This document shows positions 38,204 through 46,269 of a stretch of DNA of 53,104 nt, piece by piece (position 1 is the stretch's first letter; the number at the start of each line of letters is the position of its first letter). The notes under the pieces are model-generated. The model was given only the letters and a program-made list of their open reading frames with translations, was not told the DNA's origin and made no database searches. The DNA comes from Blastococcus mobilis (GTDB taxonomy: Bacteria; Actinomycetota; Actinomycetes; Mycobacteriales; Geodermatophilaceae): positions 1-53,104 of the forward strand of contig NZ_FZNO01000029.1 of the NCBI RefSeq assembly GCF_900188025.1, written 5' to 3'. The position numbers and the translations under genes are program-made.

Positions 38204-39868
38204 CTACTTCGACCTGAAGAACCCGGGCCTCGGCCGGTCGTAACGAGGGACGGTGACGCTCGGCGTGGTGCCGTCTGTTGCGGGGTGCTCGGCGAGACCG
38301 TGACGCATCCCAAGCGATGCGAGCGCGCCGGAGTGGGCCGATGTTCCGGACGAAGGCCGAGCAGGTGAGCGCGTGGGAGGCGGCGCTGCCGGCGGAGGTG
38401 GTGCGACTTCCCGAGGAGTTGGCCCGGGTGGATGCGCTGCTGGATGACCCGGTGTTCTTCGCGCCGTTCGCGCCGTTCTTCGATCCGCGGCTGGGCCGGC
38501 CGTCGACGCCGATGGAGACCTACCTGCGGCTGATGTTTCTGAAGTTCCGGTACCGGCTGGGCTACGAGACTCTGTGCCGGGAGGTCGCGGATTCGATCAG
38601 CTGGCGCCGGTTCTGCCGGATCCCGCTGGACGGGCAAGTGCCGCATCCGACGACGCTGATGAAGCTGACCACCCGCTGCGGGACGGCTGCGGTCGACGGA
38701 TGCAACGAGGCGCTGCTGGCCAAGGCCGCTGAGGCCAAACTCCTTCGCACGGCGCGGCTGCGCGCCGACACCACCGTCGTGCCGGCCGACGTGGCCTATC
38801 CGACCGACTCCGGTTTGCTGGCCCGCGCGGTGCGCCGGATCGCGGCGACCGGTCGACGGATCCAGGCCGCCGGCGGAGCAACCCGCACCCGGCTCCGTGA
38901 TCGCAGCCGGGCAGCCGGTCGCCGCGCGCACGGCATCGCCGCGAAGCTGCGGCTGCGCGGCGCTCAGCATCGTGACGAGGCGCAGGCGACCGTGCGGCGG
39001 ATCACCGGGGAGCTGGCCGAGTTGGCCGAGCGGGCCGCCGCCGACGCCGAGCGGCTGCTGGCCAACGCCCGCCGCGCGCTGCGCCGGGCTCGGGCGAAGG
39101 CCGCCGATCGGGTGGCCGCCGGTCGACGGAACGCGGCCGCGGGCCGGCGGCGGGGCCGGCTGCGGCGTGCGGTCGATGACCTCGCCGAACTGCTGACGGC
39201 CACCCGCAAGATCGCCGCGCAGACCCGGCAACGCCTCGCCGGAACCACGCCCGACGGCGCTACTCGTCGGGTCAGCCTGCACGACCCCGACGCCCGTCCG
39301 ATCGCCAAGGGACGGCTGGGTCGCCCGGTCGAGTTTGGCTACAAGGCCCAGGTCCTCGACAACGTCGACGGCGTGGTCCTCGACCACACCGTCGACCGGG
39401 GCAATCCGCCCGACGCGCCGCAGCTGGCGCCCGCGGTGGCACGGGTGATCGCCCGTACGCGGCGGCGGCCGCGCACGGTCACCGCCGACCGTGGCTACGG
39501 CGAGGCCCGTGTCGAGAACGAGCTGCACGAGCTCGGCATCCGCACGGTCGTCATCCCACGCAAGAGCAACCCCGGCAAGGCCCGGCAATCCGTCGAACAT
39601 CGCCCTGCCTTCCGCAAGACCATCAAGTGGCGCACCGGATGCGAGGGTCGGATCAGCAGCCTCAAACGCGGATACGGCTGGAACCGCACCCGACTCGACG
39701 GCCTGGAAGGAGCCCGGATCTGGACCGGCCAGGCCGTCCTCGCCCACAACCTCGTCAAGATCGGCGCCCTCGCCCGTTGACCGGCCCAGGGTCGACACCC
39801 ATCAGAGCCACTCGAGACGACAAGATCACTGACCTCATCGACCCGAGGAGTTCTTCAGGTCGAAGTAG
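38204..39868 (+). mobile_element. Complete insertion sequence, 1665 bp, flanked by CTAG
   Basis: Terminal inverted repeats of 19 bp are perfect: CTACTTCGACCTGAAGAAC at 38204-38222 and its reverse complement at 39850-39868. CTAG lies immediately outside both ends (38200-38203 and 39869-39872) as a 4-bp target duplication or a palindromic target. One intact transposase gene fills the element. The features fit an IS1182/ISNCY- or IS5-like DDE element; no exact name can be given. It separates a DUF3987 fragment from a LysR remnant. Confidence 0.92.
38341..39780 (+). CDS. DDE transposase (DUF772 / IS1182-ISNCY-like)
   Basis: A 479-residue transposase. The N-terminal DUF772-like domain reads LGRPSTPMETYLRLMFLKFR and SISWRRFCRIPLDG. 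The DDE residues are placed at LRADTTVV (Asp), TVTADRGYGEA (Asp) and GCEGRISSLKRGYGWNRTRL (Glu, with the R/K-rich C1 signature). A long Arg/Ala-rich insertion (~residues 170-300) lies between the first and second Asp. ATG 38341 is used; upstream in-frame codons are not conserved. It appears intact and potentially active. Confidence 0.92.
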   Translation: MFRTKAEQVSAWEAALPAEVVRLPEELARVDALLDDPVFFAPFAPFFDPRLGRPSTPMETYLRLMFLKFRYRLGYETLCREVADSISWRRFCRIPLDGQVPHPTTLMKLTTRCGTAAVDGCNEALLAKAAEAKLLRTARLRADTTVVPADVAYPTDSGLLARAVRRIAATGRRIQAAGGATRTRLRDRSRAAGRRAHGIAAKLRLRGAQHRDEAQATVRRITGELAELAERAAADAERLLANARRALRRARAKAADRVAAGRRNAAAGRRRGRLRRAVDDLAELLTATRKIAAQTRQRLAGTTPDGATRRVSLHDPDARPIAKGRLGRPVEFGYKAQVLDNVDGVVLDHTVDRGNPPDAPQLAPAVARVIARTRRRPRTVTADRGYGEARVENELHELGIRTVVIPRKSNPGKARQSVEHRPAFRKTIKWRTGCEGRISSLKRGYGWNRTRLDGLEGARIWTGQAVLAHNLVKIGALAR

Positions 39869-39900
39869 CTAGGCCGGTGACAGCACCGACCGGACGCGCC

Positions 39901-40165
39901 TTATCCGCCGATCGCGGCTTGGGAGCTGGCGATGAAGCTGTCGACGAAGGGGCTGCTCTCCGGCGCCAGACCGCGGCAAGGTCGATGGCGGCGGAGCGCT
40001 GGAGATGGAGGAACCGGACGCCGGTCGCGCCGGTGTCGGTCGAACCGGAGGTTGCGCTCTCGGGGACGAGGGCGACGCGGAGGTCGTGGGCGACCATCGC
40101 CAGCTGACTGGTGATGCATCGGGCGGCGCGGCGGGCGTCGGGGGCGAAGCCGGCGGCGCGGCAGC
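39901..40165 (-). pseudogene. LysR-family regulator, C-terminal remnant
   Basis: About 85 residues of a LysR effector-binding domain: CRAAGFAPDAR, QLAMVAHDLRVALVPE, then RFLHLQRSAAIDLAAVW. Near 39962-39972 a one-base shift moves the match to the next frame, ESSPFVDSFIASSQAAIGG, ending at TAA (39903-39901). There is no DNA-binding domain nearby. It sits just outside the insertion sequence. Confidence 0.7.
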
Positions 40166-40361
40166 ACATGCAGGTTCGCTGGCGACGGCGGCTGTCCGCC
40201 CAGGGCGCCGCTGACCCGCCGAGGGCCCCACCCCGATCGACTCCCCGGTCCGGTGACGAGGACGGCTCCCGTACGGCATCGTTGACAGCAGATGGCACTA
40301 AGCTCATTGGCCTACTCCGCCTGCCTCCGGCCGCGACCGCCGGGATACGGGAGGCGCGTTA

Positions 40362-40376
40362 TGACACTGGTTATCG
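40362..40376. promoter_or_regulatory. Weak Zur-like box upstream of the pacL-ctpC pair
   Basis: TGACACTGGTTATCG matches the pattern GARAAYGGTTSTC derived from the two better boxes in this window at 10 of 13 positions. It is 72 bases before the DUF1490 gene. An upstream TTGACA (40282-40287) could be a -35. The match is suggestive only; CtpC-type pumps normally export metal, so Zur would have to act as activator or the site belongs to another metal sensor. Confidence 0.35.
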
Positions 40377-40447
40377 TCACCGTCGGGAAGCAGAACCCGC
40401 GCCCGAGGCGTCGCGCCACCACGACCTCCCGCTGAGTGAGGAGCCTC

Positions 40448-40765
40448 ATGTCCGAGTCGAACGACAAGCGCCGTGGTCGCGGGGCCCGCCGGGTGCTGCG
40501 CAAGGCCGCCGGCACGGTGGGCACGGGGGTCGTCGGGGTCCTCGTCGTCCGCGCCGCCGAGGGCAGCGAGCCGGGCAGCCTGCCGCGGAAGGTCGCCGTC
40601 CGGGTGACCCGCTGGGGCATTCTGGGCTCCCGGCGCGCCGAGGCTGCCGTGGAGAAGGCCCGCCTGGCGGCGGGGGACATCCGCGCCCAGGCCTACGCCG
40701 ACCTCGGCGAGCCCGCTCCGCCCCCGGCGGCGCGGACCGCCGACCGGCACGACCACAGCCACTGA
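40448..40765 (+). CDS. DUF1490 / PacL-like metal-efflux partner
   Basis: A 105-residue protein. A weakly hydrophobic N-terminal helix (AAGTVGTGVVGVLVVRAAEG, ~residues 19-38) is followed by RKVAVRVTRWGILGSRRAEA, the DUF1490 core, and a His/Asp-rich tail TADRHDHSH that looks metal-binding. In Mycobacterium tuberculosis the analogous small protein (PacL1) precedes ctpC and scaffolds the pump while binding zinc. GAGGAG precedes ATG 40448; the stop shares one base with the ATPase start. Confidence 0.75.
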   Translation: MSESNDKRRGRGARRVLRKAAGTVGTGVVGVLVVRAAEGSEPGSLPRKVAVRVTRWGILGSRRAEAAVEKARLAAGDIRAQAYADLGEPAPPPAARTADRHDHSH

Positions 40766-42933
40766 TGGGCGCGGTGGTCGTCGTCGCCGACGCCGGTGGC
40801 CGGGTGCGGCTGTCCGCGCCGTGGCTGATCGGCTCCCCCTCCCTGGCGGTCCTCGTCGAGGACGCGGTCGAGGAGGTCCCCGGGGTGCTGGCGGTCCAGG
40901 GCTTTCCGGTGACCGGGCACGTCGTGGTCTGGCTGGAGCCCGACGCCGACCGGGACAAGATGCTCGAGGTCGTCACCGGAGTGGCCGAGCGCCCGGCCGA
41001 CGCACCGGTCGCGCGGCGGCCCCGCTCGGCCGACGTGGCCAACGGCGACCTCGTCCGCATCGCGGTGGGCGGCGCGGCGCTGGCCCTGCTCGGCGTCCGC
41101 CGGTACGGGCTGGGCCGTCCGCCGGTGCTGTCCGGGCGCAGCCGGTTCGCCGTCTCGGTGGTCACCCTGCTCACCGGCTATCCCTTCGCGAAGGGCGCCG
41201 TGGGCACGCTCGCCGGCCGGCGCAGCGCGGGCACCGACGCACTGGTCACCGCCGCCACCGTCGCCAGCCTGCTGCTGCGGGAGAACGTGGTCGCCCTCAC
41301 CGTGCTCTGGCTGCTCAACATCGGCGAGTGGCTGCAGACCCTGACCCTGCGGCGCACCCGGCGGGCGATCTCCGCGCTGCTCACCGGCACCGACACCACT
41401 GCCTGGGTACGGCTGGCCGACGGCACGGAGCTGCAGGTGGACCTCGGCCGGTTGCAGGTCGGCGACCTGGTGGTGGTGCACGAGCAGGTCGCCATCCCCG
41501 TGGACGGCGAGGTGGTCGAGGGCACCGGCGTGGTCGACCAGGCCGCGATCACCGGCGAACCGCTCCCGGTGGCCCTCGCCCCGGGCGACCGGGTGCACGC
41601 CGGGTCGGTGAACCTGCGCGGCCGGCTCGTCGTGCGCGCCTCGGCCACCGGCGAGGACACCGCCATCGGCCGGATCATCGCCCGGGTCGAGCGGGCCCAG
41701 GACGACCGGGCGCCCATCCAGACCGTGGGCGACGCCTTCTCCGGTCGCTTCGTGCCCGCGTCCTTCGCGCTGGCCGGGCTCACCTGGCTGGCGACCGGCG
41801 ACGTCCGCCGGGCGATGACGATGCTGCTCATCGCCTGCCCGTGCGCCGTGGGGCTGTCGACCCCGACCGCGGTCAGCGCCGCCATCGGCAACGGCGCCTC
41901 CCGCGGGGTGCTGATCAAGGGTGGGGCGCACCTGGAGGCGGCCGGACGGGTGGACGCCGTCGTCTTCGACAAGACCGGCACGCTCACCGTGGGCCGCCCG
42001 GTGGTCACCAACATCGTGTCCTTCTCCGAGGCGTGGACGCCTGAACGGGTGCTCGGCTACGCCGCGAGCTCCGAGATCCACTCGCGGCATCCGCTGGCTC
42101 AGGCGGTGATCCGCTCCACCGAGGAGCGGCACGTATTCATCCCGCCGCACGAGGAGTGCGAGGTGCTACTGGGCCTGGGCATGCGCACCCAGGCCGACGG
42201 GCGGGTCCTGTTGCTGGGCAGCGAGGCGCTGATGGCCGCCGAGGGCGTGCCGGTGGGCGAGGAGGCGCAGGGCTGGCTGACCACGCTGCGCGGGGTCGCC
42301 GAGACCCCGCTGCTGCTCGCGGTGGACGGCGAGCTGGTGGGGCTGGTCAGCCTCCGCGACGAGATCCGTCCCGAGGCCCGCGAGGTCCTCGACACCCTCC
42401 GTGCGACCGGGGTCCGCCGGGTGGTCATGCTCACCGGCGACCACGTCGACACCGCCTCCGCCGTCGCCGCCGAACTCGGGATCGATGACTGGCGCGCCGA
42501 GGTGCTTCCCGAGGTCAAGCAGGACGTCGTCACGGCCCTGCAGCAGGCCGGGCACACCGTCGCGGTGATCGGGGACGGCACCAACGACGCCCCCGCACTG
42601 GCAGCGGCCGACATCGGGATCGCGATGGGCGTGTCGGGCACCGACGTGGCCGTGGAGACCGCCGACGTCGCCCTCGTCGGCGACAACCTGCGCCACCTGC
42701 TGGACCTCCGCGACCTCGGCGGCCGGACGCTGGACGTCGTCCGGCAGAACTACGCCCTCTCCATCGCGGTCAACGGGATCGGTCTGCTGGTCGGCGCCGG
42801 CGGAGCACTGTCCCCCGTGATGGCGGCGGTCCTGCACAACGCGTCCTCGCTCGCGGTCGCCGCCAACTCCGCGCGGCTGGTCCGCTACCACGGTCGGACG
42901 GGAGGACCCGGGACGGCGGCACCTGCCGGATAG
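40765..42933 (+). CDS. CtpC-like P1B-type metal ATPase
   Basis: A 722-residue heavy-metal P-type ATPase. The membrane metal motif is ACPCAVGLSTPTA, the phosphorylation site is DKTGTLTVG, the actuator loop is AAITGEPLP, the HP motif is SRHPLAQAV, and the hinge is VIGDGTNDAPALAAADIGIA. There is no CxxC heavy-metal-associated domain at the N-terminus; the first ~85 residues resemble the degenerate HMA region of CtpC. Mycobacterial CtpC exports Zn/Mn with a PacL partner, matching the neighbour here. ATG 40765 overlaps the upstream stop (TGATG). Confidence 0.88.
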   Translation: MGAVVVVADAGGRVRLSAPWLIGSPSLAVLVEDAVEEVPGVLAVQGFPVTGHVVVWLEPDADRDKMLEVVTGVAERPADAPVARRPRSADVANGDLVRIAVGGAALALLGVRRYGLGRPPVLSGRSRFAVSVVTLLTGYPFAKGAVGTLAGRRSAGTDALVTAATVASLLLRENVVALTVLWLLNIGEWLQTLTLRRTRRAISALLTGTDTTAWVRLADGTELQVDLGRLQVGDLVVVHEQVAIPVDGEVVEGTGVVDQAAITGEPLPVALAPGDRVHAGSVNLRGRLVVRASATGEDTAIGRIIARVERAQDDRAPIQTVGDAFSGRFVPASFALAGLTWLATGDVRRAMTMLLIACPCAVGLSTPTAVSAAIGNGASRGVLIKGGAHLEAAGRVDAVVFDKTGTLTVGRPVVTNIVSFSEAWTPERVLGYAASSEIHSRHPLAQAVIRSTEERHVFIPPHEECEVLLGLGMRTQADGRVLLLGSEALMAAEGVPVGEEAQGWLTTLRGVAETPLLLAVDGELVGLVSLRDEIRPEAREVLDTLRATGVRRVVMLTGDHVDTASAVAAELGIDDWRAEVLPEVKQDVVTALQQAGHTVAVIGDGTNDAPALAAADIGIAMGVSGTDVAVETADVALVGDNLRHLLDLRDLGGRTLDVVRQNYALSIAVNGIGLLVGAGGALSPVMAAVLHNASSLAVAANSARLVRYHGRTGGPGTAAPAG

Positions 42934-42960
42934 CCGCTCACCCTGGACGGGACACGCGTG

Positions 42961-42975
42961 CGAGAATGGTTCTCA
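42961..42975. promoter_or_regulatory. Zur-like operator at the znuA start
   Basis: CGAGAATGGTTCTCA, with GAGAA/TTCTC arms around TGG, spans the likely -10 (GAGAAT, 42962-42967) and reaches the A of the ATG at 42975. With the box at 49187-49201 it defines GARAAYGGTTSTC. Its placement over a leaderless promoter is a simple repression geometry, and znuA and zur lie in the same operon. Confidence 0.7.
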
Positions 42976-43970
42976 TGGCCATCTCGACGATCCGTACCCG
43001 CAGCACGATTGCAGCCGCCGCAGCGACCGCAGGCACCCTCCTCCTCGCCGGATGCGGCGGTAGCGCAGGGAGCAGCGGGTCCACGGAGGAGGCGGCGGAG
43101 GGGCCGGGCGGCCTGACCGTGGTCGCCGGCTTCTACCCGCTGGAGTGGGCCGCGGCCCGCGTGGGTGGCGACCGCGTCGAGGTCTCCTCGCTCACCCCGC
43201 CCGGAGCCGAGGCCCACGACCTGGAACTGACGCCGCAGGACGTCGCGGCCATGTCCGAGGCCGACCTGCTCGTCTACCTGGAGGGCTTTCAGCCCGCGCT
43301 GGACGAGGCCGCGGAGAACGAGGCCGCCGACACCGCGTGGAACGCCGGGCAGGCGGCCGACCTCTCCCTGACCGCGGAGCCCGGCCACGAGGGCGAGACC
43401 GCGGAGGAGCACGCCGAGCACGCCGGCGAGGGCGAAGAGGGCGAGGAGCCCGTCGACCCGCACTTCTGGCTCGATCCCACCCGCTTGGCCGCGGTCGGTG
43501 ACGCGCTGGCCGCTGAGCTGAGCGAGGCCGACCCCGACGGCGCGGCCGCCTACGAGGAGAACGCCGCCGCGCTGCGCGCGGACCTCGAGTCACTGGACGC
43601 CGAGATGCAGGCCGGCCTGGCCAACTGCGCGGTCCACACCCTGGTCACCAGCCACGACGCGTTCGGCTACCTGGCGAACCGCTACGGTTTCGAGGTGGTC
43701 GGCATCAGCGGGCTGAGCCCGTCGCAGGAGCCGGAGCCGGCCCAGCTGGCCGAGATCGCGACGCTCGTGCGTGAGCGCGGGGTGACCACCGTCTACACGG
43801 AGACCCTCGTCGACCCCGCGGTCGCCGAGACGGTCGCCGCCGAAGCCGGGGTGCGCACCGCCGTCCTCGACCCGCTCGAGGGACTGACCGACGAGTCGGC
43901 CGGGGAGGACTACCTCGAGGTGATGCGGGCCAACCTCGCCACGCTGCAGGAGGGCCAGTCCTGCTCATGA
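42975..43970 (+). CDS. znuA: Zinc ABC transporter substrate-binding lipoprotein
   Basis: A 331-residue lipoprotein of the cluster A-I metal-binding family. The signal peptide ends in the lipobox LLLAGC (Cys near residue 26). The candidate metal ligands are in EAHDLELTP, DPHFWLDPTR, TSHDAFGYLA and the late ETLVDP segment. A central acidic/His stretch (GHEGETAEEHAEHAGEGEE) is the usual zinc-loading loop. ATG 42975 is preferred as a leaderless start; ATG 42966 is possible. First gene of znuA-znuC-znuB-zur. Confidence 0.92.
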   Translation: MAISTIRTRSTIAAAAATAGTLLLAGCGGSAGSSGSTEEAAEGPGGLTVVAGFYPLEWAAARVGGDRVEVSSLTPPGAEAHDLELTPQDVAAMSEADLLVYLEGFQPALDEAAENEAADTAWNAGQAADLSLTAEPGHEGETAEEHAEHAGEGEEGEEPVDPHFWLDPTRLAAVGDALAAELSEADPDGAAAYEENAAALRADLESLDAEMQAGLANCAVHTLVTSHDAFGYLANRYGFEVVGISGLSPSQEPEPAQLAEIATLVRERGVTTVYTETLVDPAVAETVAAEAGVRTAVLDPLEGLTDESAGEDYLEVMRANLATLQEGQSCS

Positions 43971-44779
43971 GCGGCACGCCCGCCGGGGACGCGCTCCGGC
44001 TCCGCGACGCCAGCATTGGCTACGGCGACGTGGCCATCGTGCAGGGCGTGGACCTGACCGTGGCGCACGGCGAAGCGGTCGCCGTCCTGGGGTCCAACGG
44101 GTCGGGCAAGACCACGCTCGCCCGGGGCCTGCTCGGACTCGCAGCCGTGCTCGGCGGCGAGGTCCAGGTGCTCGGCGCCCCCGTCGGGCGGCTGCGCGAG
44201 CGGGGACGGATCGGCTACGTGCCGCAGCGGCACACGGTCAGCGGGGCCGTTCCGGCCACGGTGCGCGAGGTGGTCGGCGTCGGCCGGCTCGCGCGGCACG
44301 GGCTGCTCGGCCGGCTGCGCCCGGCCGACCGGGCCGCGGTCGCCGACGCCGTGACCGCGGTCGGGCTGGCCGACCGGATCGGCGACCCGGTCGCCTCGCT
44401 CTCCGGCGGCCAGCAGCGCCGCGTGCTGGTCGCCCGCGCGTTGGCGGCCGAGCCGGAGCTGCTGGTCATGGACGAGCCCACCGCCGGGGTGGACGCCGCC
44501 AGCCAGGAGGCGCTGGCCGCGGTCCTGGCCGACGTGTCCACCGCAGGCACGACACTGGTGGTCGTGACCCACGAGATCGGACCGCTGAGCGGAGTGCTGT
44601 CCCGGGCGGTCGTGGTGGACCACGGCCGCATCCGGTACGACGGCCCACTGGCCGGCGCCCAGCCCACGGCAGGGGGGCACTGCCACCCCGATCAGCCGGC
44701 AGGGCCGGCAGCCGGGTACCGGTTCGACCAGCCCCGCGTGACGATCGACGTGGCGGCGGCCCGCAACGGAGGCCACTGA
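43967..44779 (+). CDS. znuC: Zinc ABC transporter ATP-binding protein
   Basis: A 270-residue ATPase. The Walker A is GSNGSGKTT, the Q-loop YVPQRHT, the signature LSGGQQRRVLVARAL, the Walker B LLVMDEPTAGVD, and the H-loop VVTHEIG. The C-terminal tail contains GGHCHPDQ. It overlaps znuA by ATGA and is one base from znuB. Confidence 0.94.
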   Translation: MSGTPAGDALRLRDASIGYGDVAIVQGVDLTVAHGEAVAVLGSNGSGKTTLARGLLGLAAVLGGEVQVLGAPVGRLRERGRIGYVPQRHTVSGAVPATVREVVGVGRLARHGLLGRLRPADRAAVADAVTAVGLADRIGDPVASLSGGQQRRVLVARALAAEPELLVMDEPTAGVDAASQEALAAVLADVSTAGTTLVVVTHEIGPLSGVLSRAVVVDHGRIRYDGPLAGAQPTAGGHCHPDQPAGPAAGYRFDQPRVTIDVAAARNGGH

Positions 44780-44780
44780 C

Positions 44781-45809
44781 GTGGAAATCCTCGACTACGG
44801 GTTCATGCAGCGGGCACTGCTGGCCTCGCTCATGGTGGGCCTGGTGGCCCCGGCGGTCGGCGTCTTCCTCGTGCAGCGGCGGCTCTCGCTGCTCGGGGAC
44901 GGCCTCGGCCATGTCGCCCTCACCGGCGTGGCGATCGGCGTCCTCACCTCCACCGCCCCGGTCGGCACCGCGCTGGTCGCCGCGGTGCTCGGCGCGGTCC
45001 TCATCGAACTCGTCCGGGCACGCGGACGGACCAGCGGGGACGTCGCGCTCGCCGTCCTCTTCTACGGCGGCATCGCCGGCGGCGTGGTCCTGCTGTCGCT
45101 GGCCCCGCGCGGGCAGGCCACCAACCTCGATGCCTACCTGTTCGGCGCCATCACCACGACCAGCGCCGCCGACGTCGCGGTGTTCGCCGCCATCACCGTC
45201 GTGGTGCTCGGCGTCGTGTGGCTGCTCGGCCAACGGCTCTACGCGGTCAGCGACGACGAGGAGTACGCCCGTGCCGTGGGGCTGCCGGTGCTGGCGCTCA
45301 ACGTCGTCCTGGCCGTACTGGTCGCCTCCACCGTCGTGCTCTCGATGCGGGTGGTCGGCCTGCTGCTGATCAGCGCGCTGATGATCGTGCCCAGCGCGAT
45401 CGCCCAGCTGCTGGCCCGCAGCTTCCGCCAGACGGTGTACCTGGCCTGCGGGATCGGCCTGGTCACCAGCGTCGCCGGCACGAGCGCCTCGTACTACGCG
45501 GGCACCCCGTCGGGCGGCACGATCGTGCTGCTGGCCATCGCGCTGTTCCTGGTGGTGACCGCGGCCGTCGCCGTCCGCGAGGCCACGGCGCGGCGCCGCC
45601 ACCAGTGGCAGGCCGAGGTGCACGCCGCCCACCCGCACGAGCACGGCGAGGGCTGCGGCCACCCGGCGGTGGCGCACGGGGACCATGTCGACTACCACCA
45701 CGACGGGCACCTGCACGCGCCGCACCGGACCGGCGCCGGCGTGCACTACGACGAGCACGGCGAGCATCTGGCCTCCGCCCCGGTCGCCGGGAAGGCGGGG
45801 CGACCGTGA
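44781..45809 (+). CDS. znuB: Zinc ABC transporter permease with His-rich tail
   Basis: A 342-residue ABC-3 family permease. About eight hydrophobic helices fill residues ~10-265, with RRLSLLGDGLGHVALTGVA and MRVVGLLLISALMIVPSAIA as family signatures. The C-terminal ~70 residues are cytosolic and carry about 17 His with Asp/Glu (HPHEHGEGCGH, DYHHDGHLHAPH, HYDEHGEH). Most ZnuB proteins end soon after the last helix, so this tail may bind or buffer zinc on entry. GTG 44781 is the start; it overlaps zur by 4 bp. Confidence 0.93.
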   Translation: MEILDYGFMQRALLASLMVGLVAPAVGVFLVQRRLSLLGDGLGHVALTGVAIGVLTSTAPVGTALVAAVLGAVLIELVRARGRTSGDVALAVLFYGGIAGGVVLLSLAPRGQATNLDAYLFGAITTTSAADVAVFAAITVVVLGVVWLLGQRLYAVSDDEEYARAVGLPVLALNVVLAVLVASTVVLSMRVVGLLLISALMIVPSAIAQLLARSFRQTVYLACGIGLVTSVAGTSASYYAGTPSGGTIVLLAIALFLVVTAAVAVREATARRRHQWQAEVHAAHPHEHGEGCGHPAVAHGDHVDYHHDGHLHAPHRTGAGVHYDEHGEHLASAPVAGKAGRP

Positions 45810-46222
45810 CCCATCCCGAACCGGCGGGGGTGCCGGGCCGCCGGAACACCCGGCAGCGCAGCGCCGTGCTGACCCTGCTCGAGGAGCTCGACGACTTCCG
45901 CAGCGCTCAGGACCTGCACGCGATGCTTCGCGCCCGCGGCGACGCCGTGGGGCTGGCGACGGTCTACCGGACGCTGCAGGCGCTGGTCGACGACGGGCAG
46001 GTCGACCTCCTGCGCAGCGGCGACGGGGAGGCCGTCTACCGGCGCTGCTCGCCGGTGCACCACCACCACCTGGTCTGCCGCTCCTGCGGCCGCACCGTCG
46101 AGGTCGCCGACCCGCCGGTCGAGCGCTGGGCGGCCAAGATCGCCGCCGAGCACGGCTTCGCCGACGTCCAGCACCAGCTGGAGGTCTTCGGCACCTGCGG
46201 CGCCTGCAGCACCGACCGCTGA
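45806..46222 (+). CDS. zur: Fur-family regulator, probable Zur
   Basis: A 138-residue Fur-family protein. The winged helix spans ~residues 10-85 (RNTRQRSAVLTLLEELDDF, LATVYRTLQALVDDGQVD). The metal region includes VHHHHLVCRSCG and FGTCGAC, two CxxC pairs for the structural zinc, plus the sensory HHHH cluster. Position as the last gene of the znu operon, overlapping znuB by GTGA, makes zinc the likely signal and the operon autoregulated through the box at 42961. Confidence 0.9.
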   Translation: MTHPEPAGVPGRRNTRQRSAVLTLLEELDDFRSAQDLHAMLRARGDAVGLATVYRTLQALVDDGQVDLLRSGDGEAVYRRCSPVHHHHLVCRSCGRTVEVADPPVERWAAKIAAEHGFADVQHQLEVFGTCGACSTDR

Positions 46223-46269
46223 GGACACCCGCACACGAGCACGGACGGCCGGGGCTCTCCTCGCCCCAG

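Noticed and set aside
38200-39798. Minus-strand frame of 532 residues across the insertion sequence
   Set aside because: It is antisense to an intact transposase and lacks recognisable domains.
40436-42933. DUF1490-P-type ATPase pair as a copper system
   Set aside because: No CxxC HMA domain and the partner type points to a CtpC-like zinc/manganese pump; copper cannot be excluded but is not favoured.
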